Made by a program: the position numbers and the translations under genes | Notes under the pieces: model-generated | What the model was told of the DNA's origin: nothing | Databases searched by the model: none | The model's input: the letters and a program-made list of their open reading frames with translations, nothing else | Shown here: one piece after another, positions 1-5,226 of the stretch | Position numbering within the stretch: position 1 is the stretch's first letter | How the letters are laid out: every line of letters starts with the position of its first letter | Source: Spirochaetaceae bacterium | Lineage (GTDB): Bacteria; Spirochaetota; Spirochaetia; PWKH01 | Length of the DNA: 5,226 bases | Assembly (NCBI GenBank): GCA_003557605.1 | Contig: PWNW01000062.1 | Coordinates: forward strand, 1-5,226 | Reading direction: 5' to 3'

Positions 1-1432
1 AACTCACATCGGTATGCATGGTATCGGTAAGCTGGAAGTTCAGGGTCAGCAGAGACCTGTGCCGAAGAAGATCGGTGAATACCAGGTCCAAAGAAAACCC
101 GGGTCGAAGTTCCCAGGGATCAGGTGATCCCGCAGCATATGATCCTTCGAAGAGAAATGTCGCCCCGAGATAATGCTTTCCCCGGGTGTTGGCAGAAGGA
201 TACAGGGACAGAAGGAACTGGTCCCCTTCTCTTCGGTAGGAATACCCTACCGATTCATAGCTGCGGGATGCAACCAGACTGGCAGCTGTGTTTTCCACCC
301 TGCTTCGATAGGCATCATCATGTGCAGGTATGACCCGAAACAGCTCCAGGGGAAAATCGGAAACATCAAGTGAAGGATCCACCTCTATCCCTGTTATTCT
401 GGGATGGGGAAGCGTATGATAATACCCGACCCGGTCAGGATCCTGGTACTCCAGGGGCCGAGTCTCATTTATCTGTTCAGCCAATGCGGTGATTTCATCC
501 CACTGCGAAACGGCAGCGGCCCTGCCTTTGTATATAAGTTCCCGGTATCGCCAGAACTCCATCACCATCCGTTCAGGATGCCGTATATCAATATGAAGAT
601 CCGAGTACTGAAGCTCACTGATGAGGGTATTAGAAAGAGCATGCAGGGCACTCTGGGTGATAACAGACATGGAGGAGGGAAAAGCATCTATTGAATCTAT
701 CAGCTCCCCTGTGGTGTTCACAGAGATAATGATGTCCGCTCCCAGGTCTCGAGCCAGGGAAATGGGCAAATTATTCACCACGCCGCCGTCAATATAGTAC
801 CCCCCGTCCACAGAAAAGGGAGAAAAGAGTCCCGGGATGCCCATGGTAGCCCGCATTGCCGCATGAAGCGGCACATGATTGAATACCCGCATTTCTCCGG
901 TGAGAATATCGGTACCGGTAATCCGCAGGGGTATATGAAACTGGTCATAGTCCCTGATATGAGATACCTTGCGCACAAATCGGGACAGATGGGCATTCAC
1001 CTGCTGGTCAGGGAGAATCCCAAGGGATTGGCCCATTCCACGGGAATCGAAATGCATTGAGAGAATATTATATCTTGTGGGAAGCACCGGATGGGTCAGA
1101 TAAGGGGAAACCCCTACGGGATCTGAGAATATCGAGCGCCAGTCGGTCTCCTCTGCCAGGGTATCCATATCACCGGGGGAGTAGCCCGCAGCATAAAGGG
1201 AACCCACAAGCCCTCCCATGCTGACACCCACAACAAGATCTATCGGAATGCCCGCTTCTTCAAGGGTACGTATCACCCCGATATGAGCAAACCCGAATGC
1301 AGCACCCCCGGAAAGCACCAGCGCCACCTTGGGATATGCCTCCCCAGAGGTCTGCCTGGGCACAGTGCTTTCTGAGAAGAGTGCCGGGGCTGAAAGCATA
1401 ATCATCAGCAGCAGTACTGCAAAGCGTTTCAT
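1..1432 (-). CDS. Secreted patatin-like phospholipase with POTRA-like segment and start of a beta-barrel (C-terminus outside window)
   Basis: The reading frame is open for 477 codons from ATG at 1432 to the left edge with no stop, so the C-terminus is missing. Residues 1-20 look like a signal peptide: MKR, then a hydrophobic stretch, with an APA site at 15-17 as the likely cleavage point. The patatin domain spans about 34-240. It has an oxyanion loop SGGAAFG at 41-47, the nucleophile elbow GVSMG at 69-73 (Ser71), and DGG at 215-217 (Asp215) completing the Ser-Asp dyad. Residues about 344-412 (starting PRITGIEV) look like a POTRA domain. From about 420 the alternating pattern (YLGATFLFEG, later LLTLNFQL) suggests beta-barrel strands. 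This order matches the PlpD/type Vd or patatin-BamA-like class, whose members hydrolyse lipid acyl esters at or beyond the outer membrane. Family membership is strongly supported. Barrel and export route are inferred, and the substrate is unknown. Phe46 replaces the usual Arg/Lys. The gene begins 13 nt after fmt. Confidence 0.9.
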   Translation of the reverse strand, partial: MKRFAVLLLMIMLSAPALFSESTVPRQTSGEAYPKVALVLSGGAAFGFAHIGVIRTLEEAGIPIDLVVGVSMGGLVGSLYAAGYSPGDMDTLAEETDWRSIFSDPVGVSPYLTHPVLPTRYNILSMHFDSRGMGQSLGILPDQQVNAHLSRFVRKVSHIRDYDQFHIPLRITGTDILTGEMRVFNHVPLHAAMRATMGIPGLFSPFSVDGGYYIDGGVVNNLPISLARDLGADIIISVNTTGELIDSIDAFPSSMSVITQSALHALSNTLISELQYSDLHIDIRHPERMVMEFWRYRELIYKGRAAAVSQWDEITALAEQINETRPLEYQDPDRVGYYHTLPHPRITGIEVDPSLDVSDFPLELFRVIPAHDDAYRSRVENTAASLVASRSYESVGYSYRREGDQFLLSLYPSANTRGKHYLGATFLFEGSYAAGSPDPWELRPGFSLDLVFTDLLRHRSLLTLNFQLTDTMHTDVS

Positions 1433-1435
1433 ATA

Positions 1436-1440
1436 CCTCC
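1436..1440 (-). promoter_or_regulatory. Shine-Dalgarno site of the patatin gene
   Basis: GGAGG on the minus strand lies in the 13-nt gap between the fmt stop and the patatin ATG at 1432. Only 3 nt (TAT) separate it from the ATG, which is shorter than usual. The ATG is still the best start: it gives a clean signal peptide, and there is no upstream in-frame start before the fmt stop. The next in-frame ATGs (residues 10 and 12) would remove most of the signal peptide. Confidence 0.65.
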
Positions 1441-1445
1441 AGGTG

Positions 1446-2405
1446 TTATCCTTCAGACGTCTGACTGGGCTGGTCAGTAAGCACAGAACCGATAAACTCG
1501 GGGTTTCCGTTGAGAAATGCCTTCCAGTCCATCTCACGCTTGGACTGAAGCTGCAGTTTTTTGATCACCACCACCCCGTCTGTTGCGGCGACAAGGATGC
1601 CCCTTCCAGGGTGCTCTCTGATGACCAGTCCGGGTTCAATATTCCGGTATTCCTCATCTTCCAGATAGTCAGCAGACGCAATAATCAGCTTCTTTCCCCG
1701 ATACCAGGTATGCGCCTTCGGCCAGGGAAAACAGGCGCGAACCATCCGGCAAATATATTCCGCAGAGAAATTCCAGTCTATCAGTCCGTCATCCTTTGAT
1801 GCGGCATAGCAGTAGGTGGCCTGGGAGTCATCCTGGGGGGTATAGGAAGCAATTCCCTGCTCAATGAGTTCAAGGGCATCAACCAGCATGGCTGCCCCTT
1901 CATGGGAGCACGTCCTGCCGAGGGATTCAGTGGTGTCATCATCGTGAATGGGCAGCCGCTTCTGCAGTATGATATCCCCGGCATCCATCTCCAAGGCTAT
2001 GCGCTGCACCGTAATTCCGGTTTCGCTGTCCCCTGCAAGAATAGCCGCAGAAATCGGTGAGCATCCCCGATACTTGGGAAGCAGGGACGGATGCACGTTC
2101 ACAGCCCCCATGGGAAATATGGAAAGAAACTTGGGACCAAAAATTTTTCCGTAGGCAAACACGGCAAGCAGATCAGGCTTCAGTTCCGCAGCTGCTTCTC
2201 GAGCTTGGCGTCCGAGCTTCTGAAACTGCAGCACCGGAAGTCCAAGGTCAAGGGCCGCCTCCTTCACCGGGGGAGGTGAAAGCACCTTTCCCCTGCCCTT
2301 CTTCTGGTCAGGTGCACTGAGGACGCCGCAGACGGTAAACCGAAGAGCAAGCGCACGGAGCGAAGGGACAGCTATGTCGGGGGTTCCTGCAAAAAGAATC
2401 CTCAT
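1446..2405 (-). CDS. fmt: Methionyl-tRNA formyltransferase
   Basis: This cytoplasmic enzyme transfers a formyl group from 10-formyltetrahydrofolate to initiator Met-tRNA. The protein is 319 residues, close to the roughly 315 of E. coli Fmt. The N-terminal Rossmann-type domain opens with RILFAGTPD at 2-10. The formyltransferase core has NVHPSLLPKYRG at 103-114, giving catalytic Asn103 and His105. EMDAGDI at 139-145 supplies the catalytic Asp141. The C-terminal tRNA-binding domain includes DGLIDW at 206-211, RACFPWP at 223-229 and ends near FLNGNPEFIGSVL. The segment after the YRG motif reads CSPISAAI, where many homologues have an AAPIQ-like sequence; this is a mild substitution away from the catalytic residues. 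ATG at 2405 lies 6 nt after the def stop, with AAGGA inside the def end as a probable ribosome site. Its position next to def is the classic pairing of the formylation and deformylation steps. Intact, no oddity in frame. Confidence 0.97.
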   Translation of the reverse strand: MRILFAGTPDIAVPSLRALALRFTVCGVLSAPDQKKGRGKVLSPPPVKEAALDLGLPVLQFQKLGRQAREAAAELKPDLLAVFAYGKIFGPKFLSIFPMGAVNVHPSLLPKYRGCSPISAAILAGDSETGITVQRIALEMDAGDIILQKRLPIHDDDTTESLGRTCSHEGAAMLVDALELIEQGIASYTPQDDSQATYCYAASKDDGLIDWNFSAEYICRMVRACFPWPKAHTWYRGKKLIIASADYLEDEEYRNIEPGLVIREHPGRGILVAATDGVVVIKKLQLQSKREMDWKAFLNGNPEFIGSVLTDQPSQTSEG

Positions 2406-2411
2406 TGCATG

Positions 2412-2906
2412 CTATTTCCTTTTCCGGTTCTTCCGGTGATAGATCAGAAGAATCCGCTCCCGTTTCTCCTCATCAAGTCTGTCCACAAACAGAACACCCT
2501 TGAGATGGTCATATTCATGCTGGATGACCCGGGCGAGCATGCCGTCCGCTTCCAGGGTATAGGACTTCCCTTCCAGGGTCTGGGCCTGCAGGGTTATCTC
2601 CTTCGGCCTGGTGACTTCAGCATACACACCAGGAACGCTGAGACATCCCTCCTCATAGGAAGAGAGTTCATGGGAGGTTCCAATAATCTCGGGGTTCACG
2701 AACACCCTCGGTTCCTCACCGCTGAGATGCACCACAAACAGACGCTTTGACACCCCGATCTGGGGGGCTGCAAGTCCGATGCCGTCCTCTTCATGCATGG
2801 TCTCAATCATCGCCTCGGCAAGAAGCCGCAGTTCAGGCCCGAAGGAATCTATCTTCTCTGTCTTTTGGCGGAGCACTTCCTCTCCGACAGTTAATACATC
2901 AAGCAT
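2412..2906 (-). CDS. def: Peptide deformylase
   Basis: This metalloenzyme removes the formyl group from the N-terminal methionine of nascent proteins. All three family motifs are present. In the numbering from ATG 2906 (164 residues) they are GIGLAAPQIG at 42-51, EEGCLSVP at 85-92 (metal ligand Cys88), and QHEYDHLKG at 129-137 (metal ligands His130 and His134, catalytic Glu131). The length is typical of bacterial deformylases. I chose ATG at 2906 because MLDVLTVGEEVLRQ lines up with the usual N-terminus of the family, where the VL..P..LR pattern starts within a few residues of Met. The frame also has a GTG at 2930 that would add MSFEYHIC and sit 13 nt after priA. Neither start has a clear Shine-Dalgarno sequence, so the longer form (2412-2930) cannot be excluded. 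The C-terminus is basic (HRKNRKRK). It is followed after 6 nt by fmt, its functional partner. Confidence 0.96.
   Translation of the reverse strand: MLDVLTVGEEVLRQKTEKIDSFGPELRLLAEAMIETMHEEDGIGLAAPQIGVSKRLFVVHLSGEEPRVFVNPEIIGTSHELSSYEEGCLSVPGVYAEVTRPKEITLQAQTLEGKSYTLEADGMLARVIQHEYDHLKGVLFVDRLDEEKRERILLIYHRKNRKRK
2417..2421 (-). promoter_or_regulatory. Probable Shine-Dalgarno site of fmt
   Basis: AAGGA on the minus strand lies in the last codons of def, 11 nt before the fmt ATG at 2405. The spacing is on the long side, so translation of fmt may also depend on ribosomes finishing def. The nearer ATG at 2410 is out of frame and runs into TGA one codon later, so it is not the start. Confidence 0.45.
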
Positions 2907-2943
2907 ACAGATATGATACTCAAAACTCACTCAAAGAGCAATG

Positions 2944-4893
2944 CTACAGCAGAGAAACGGGATCAATATCAATTTCGGTGTATATCCCGGAGACTGAAGA
3001 GAAATCCCTGCGTATCCTGTGGGCGCATGCCAGAAGCACCTTAAGCTCCAGGCTCCTCAGGATAATCTGGCTTCTCCAGTTGCCGGCAATACGTTCAATA
3101 GGGCACGGCGAGGGTCCGAGAATGTCAGCACTGCTTTTCTGGAGGACCTCTGCCGCCCTCTTTGACGTATTCTCCACCTGGGACCGCGATTTGCCCCGAA
3201 ACACCATTCTGCATATCCTGGAATAGGGAGGAAACCCCAGGGACTTCCTGACATCAAGCTCAAGGCGGTAGAACATTTCAAGGTCCTGGTCCAGCGCACA
3301 GCGAACCGCAGGATTCTCCGGATGGTATGTCTGGATAATAACCCGGCCTGCATTGCTGAACCGTCCTGCTCGTCCTGCTACCTGGGTCAGGAGAGAAAAG
3401 GTACGTTCCTGGGCCCTGAAGTCAGGAATGTTCAGTCCGCTGTCCGCAAGGACGATTCCCACCAGCTCAACCAGGGGAAAGTTCAGCCCCTTTGCCACCA
3501 TCTGGGTGCCCAGAAGAATGTCCGCTTCACCGTTCCGCATCTTCCGCAGGGAATCCTGGAGCGATGACTTTTCCTTCACCGAATCGGTATCGATCCGGAG
3601 GGCCCTGGCCTGGGGAAATACCCGCTTCACCTCAGATTCCACCAGTTCGGTGCCGAACCCTGAATACCCTACATCCAGGGAGCGGCAGGAGGGACAGGAT
3701 TCCGCAGGCCTTCGGGAATACCCGCAGTAGTGGCACCTCATGACCGAGGAGCTCTTATGAAAGGTCAAGGAAACCGAGCAATGGGGACACTCAAGGCTGC
3801 TTCCGCAGGAGCGGCAGTGGAAAAAATAACTGAACCCCCTGCGGTTGAGAAACAGTATCACCTGTTTTCCCCGGGAAAGCACTGCATGCATCTCACGCCG
3901 CAGTTCAGCACTCAGGGGACCGGGACTGTGCATCAGGTCCACCACGGTAATTTCAGGCATGGAGCCCCCGGAAATCCGTTTAGGCAGGTGCAGCTGCTTC
4001 ATTACCCCGTCCTGTATCAGCTTCCAGGCTTCCAATGACGGGGTGGCGCTTCCCATGACCAGGGTGCCTCCGGAAGGCTGCACCCGTTTCCATGCCACCT
4101 GCCTCGCATGATACCGGGGATGGGAGCCCGACTTGTAGGAGTTCTCATGCTCCTCATCAATAATGATCAAACCCGGGCTGGGCACAGGGGCAAACACCGC
4201 ACTTCGAGCCCCAATGACCAGTGAAGCCTCGCCGTTTCTGATACGGTTCCATTCCCGAAGGCGCTGGGACGGAGTAAGGGAGGAATGGAGCACCGCAACA
4301 GTGCCGGGAAATCGGTTCATCACCTCCATGGAGAGCTGATGGGTCAAAGATATCTCCGGCACCAGGTAGATCACCTGCTGTCCCCTGGCCAGAGCATGCT
4401 CAGCAGCCTGAAGGAACACCTCTGTCTTACCCGACCCGGTAACACCGTAGAGATAACACATCCGATGTTCCCCGGAGTTTACTGCATCAACTGCGTCCCT
4501 CTGCGCATCAGATACCTGCAGGGGAACCTGGGATACATGGTCATCCGCATCAAAGGCAGGGGGCTGGACATCACGTTTCCCCCCGGGAAGCATAGCCGAC
4601 AGGGCTTCTCCCAGGCTGCAGACATAGAGGTCTGCCATCCATTGGGCCAGGGAAATCTGTTCCGGGCCGAATATCGGCTGGGCATCGACAACCCGATGTA
4701 TCGGCTTCACCGTAAAGGATCCCTTCGGTTCATTGCTGTGAACCTCTATTACATATCCGGTGAGTTTCCTGGATCCGAGGAACACCGTAACCCGCTGACC
4801 GACGCCGCAGGAGAGCTTTGGAGGTATCAGATAGGTCAGGGACCGTTCAAGGGGAATGCCGCAGACTACTTCGGCATACTGGGGATCACTCAT
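2944..4893 (-). CDS. priA: Primosomal protein N' (PriA replication-restart helicase)
   Basis: PriA recognises stalled or collapsed forks, unwinds DNA 3' to 5' and reloads the replicative helicase. The protein is 649 residues, against 732 in E. coli. The N-terminal 3'-DNA-binding domain spans about 1-104. Helicase lobe 1 has Walker A GVTGSGKT at 150-157, LVPEISLT at 177-184, the DEEH box at 246-249 and GSATPSLE at 281-288. Lobe 2 has FLNRRG at 348-353, GTQMVAKG at 462-469 and VAGRAGR at 505-511. Between these, eight cysteines (360, 363, 369, 372, 387, 390, 400, 403) form the two zinc sites characteristic of PriA. The C-terminal domain ends in the conserved pattern IDIDPVSLL. Between residue 104 and the start of lobe 1 (about 123) there are only some 20 residues, so the winged-helix domain seen in E. 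coli appears to be absent. The ATG overlaps the upstream glycosylase stop by 4 nt (ATGA), suggesting translational coupling. Catalytic and zinc residues are all intact. Confidence 0.97.
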   Translation of the reverse strand: MSDPQYAEVVCGIPLERSLTYLIPPKLSCGVGQRVTVFLGSRKLTGYVIEVHSNEPKGSFTVKPIHRVVDAQPIFGPEQISLAQWMADLYVCSLGEALSAMLPGGKRDVQPPAFDADDHVSQVPLQVSDAQRDAVDAVNSGEHRMCYLYGVTGSGKTEVFLQAAEHALARGQQVIYLVPEISLTHQLSMEVMNRFPGTVAVLHSSLTPSQRLREWNRIRNGEASLVIGARSAVFAPVPSPGLIIIDEEHENSYKSGSHPRYHARQVAWKRVQPSGGTLVMGSATPSLEAWKLIQDGVMKQLHLPKRISGGSMPEITVVDLMHSPGPLSAELRREMHAVLSRGKQVILFLNRRGFSYFFHCRSCGSSLECPHCSVSLTFHKSSSVMRCHYCGYSRRPAESCPSCRSLDVGYSGFGTELVESEVKRVFPQARALRIDTDSVKEKSSLQDSLRKMRNGEADILLGTQMVAKGLNFPLVELVGIVLADSGLNIPDFRAQERTFSLLTQVAGRAGRFSNAGRVIIQTYHPENPAVRCALDQDLEMFYRLELDVRKSLGFPPYSRICRMVFRGKSRSQVENTSKRAAEVLQKSSADILGPSPCPIERIAGNWRSQIILRSLELKVLLACAHRIRRDFSSVSGIYTEIDIDPVSLL

Positions 4894-5226
4894 GACTGAT
4901 CCCTGTCAAGCAGCGATTTGAGAAGTTTCAGGTCTTCCCATACCGGTCTGCGGTACTCAGGGTTTCTCAGCACTCCGCTGGGATGGTAGGTCGGCACCAG
5001 GGGAATCCCGCAGAAATCATATACCCTGCCCCGAAGCCTGCCTATGCCATCCCCGGTCTCAAGCAGGGCCTGCGCAGATATTCGTCCCACCGTCAGCAGA
5101 ACCTTCGGCCTGATGATCTCTATCTGCTGCTTTAAATAGGGCATGCAGGAGCTGATCTCCTCAGGAAGAGGATCCCGATTCCCCGGGGGACGGCATTTCA
5201 CCACGTTCCCGATAAACAGATGCTCT
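4890..5226 (-). CDS. Type 4 (Fe-S) uracil-DNA glycosylase, C-terminal part
   Basis: The gene enters from the right edge, so only the last 111 codons are visible; the N-terminal half, with the first catalytic motif and first two Fe-S cysteines, lies outside. The enzyme excises uracil arising from cytosine deamination or dUTP misincorporation, starting base-excision repair. Numbering visible residues from the right edge, NVVKCRPPGNRDP at 7-19 is a hallmark of type 4/family 4 UDGs. Cys11 and Cys27 are spaced 16 apart, as expected for the last two ligands of the 4Fe-4S cluster. TYHPSGVLRNP at 79-89 holds the family's second active-site motif (HPS). The ending VWEDLKLLKSLL is also typical. A GTG codon at 5204 is in frame but is internal to the conserved block, so it is not the start. 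The stop TGA at 4890-4892 overlaps the priA ATG by 4 nt. A close relative acting on SPO1-like DNA-polymerase-related domains shares this fold, but the motifs fit UDG well. Confidence 0.92.
   Translation of the reverse strand, partial: EHLFIGNVVKCRPPGNRDPLPEEISSCMPYLKQQIEIIRPKVLLTVGRISAQALLETGDGIGRLRGRVYDFCGIPLVPTYHPSGVLRNPEYRRPVWEDLKLLKSLLDRDQS
4900..4904 (-). promoter_or_regulatory. Shine-Dalgarno-like site of priA
   Basis: AGGGA on the minus strand lies 6 nt before the priA ATG at 4893, within the last codons of the upstream glycosylase gene. The good spacing supports this ATG. With the ATGA overlap, priA may be translated both by re-initiation and by direct ribosome binding. Confidence 0.5.

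Noticed and set aside
404..694. Plus-strand open frames of 60-100 codons in the left third of the window, which could suggest a separate gene there.
   Set aside because: The minus strand carries one uninterrupted 477-codon frame with patatin motifs over the whole region, which explains it fully.
1329..1799. A 156-codon plus-strand open frame crossing the fmt/patatin junction.
   Set aside because: It is antisense to the C-terminal part of fmt and the signal-peptide region of the patatin gene, and its translation has no family resemblance.
2918..2935. Two direct copies of TTTGAGT (minus strand), 11 bp apart, just before def, considered as an operator.
   Set aside because: Seven-base repeats are likely by chance, no promoter elements flank them, and they lie inside a tight operon.
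2747..3226. A 159-codon plus-strand open frame spanning the priA/def junction.
   Set aside because: It is antisense to two clear enzyme genes, has no recognisable domain and no convincing ribosome site.
4285..4899. A 204-codon open frame on the plus strand opposite priA.
   Set aside because: It lies entirely antisense to the strongly conserved N-terminal half of PriA, its translation shows no recognisable motif, and long antisense frames are expected by chance in G+C-rich coding sequence.
1..5226. Search by eye for CRISPR repeats, tRNA-like cloverleaves, intrinsic terminators (GC hairpin plus T run) and insertion-sequence ends on both strands.
   Set aside because: None was seen. The CCCGGG-type short palindromes present lie within coding sequence and fit the base composition.

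Overview
All five genes in this window read on the minus strand and are packed almost end to end, so the window is one stretch of a probable operon. In transcription order (high to low coordinates) they are: the C-terminal part of a type 4 (Fe-S) uracil-DNA glycosylase, priA (primosomal replication-restart helicase), def (peptide deformylase), fmt (methionyl-tRNA formyltransferase) and a large secreted patatin-like phospholipase that runs off the left edge. Gaps are -4 nt (glycosylase/priA overlap), 13 or 37 nt (priA/def, depending on the def start), 6 nt (def/fmt) and 13 nt (fmt/patatin). No promoter, terminator, RNA gene, mobile element, CRISPR array or notable repeat was seen, and no stretch over 40 bases lacks a gene.

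The genome is bacterial and moderately G+C-rich. The patatin has a signal peptide followed by a catalytic domain, a POTRA-like segment and what looks like the start of a beta-barrel, which implies an outer membrane and hence a diderm. The Fmt sequence (FAYGK, FLSIFP and NVHPSLLP around residues 83-110) resembles my recollection of spirochaete Fmt proteins. Spirochaetota is my best guess, but it is inference from memory and not a measured assignment.

The layout combines DNA repair and replication restart (uracil-DNA glycosylase, PriA) with the N-formylmethionine cycle: Fmt puts the formyl group on initiator Met-tRNA and Def removes it from the nascent protein. priA-def-fmt is a commonly seen bacterial gene order. 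The outer-membrane patatin at the downstream end is the accessory member.

The main points of interest are in protein architecture. The PriA lacks the length needed for the winged-helix domain found in the E. coli protein. The patatin carries Phe where the oxyanion loop normally has Arg or Lys, and it appears to be a patatin-POTRA-barrel (type Vd-like) protein. I found no evidence of a wholly new biological system here; this is mostly core housekeeping sequence.
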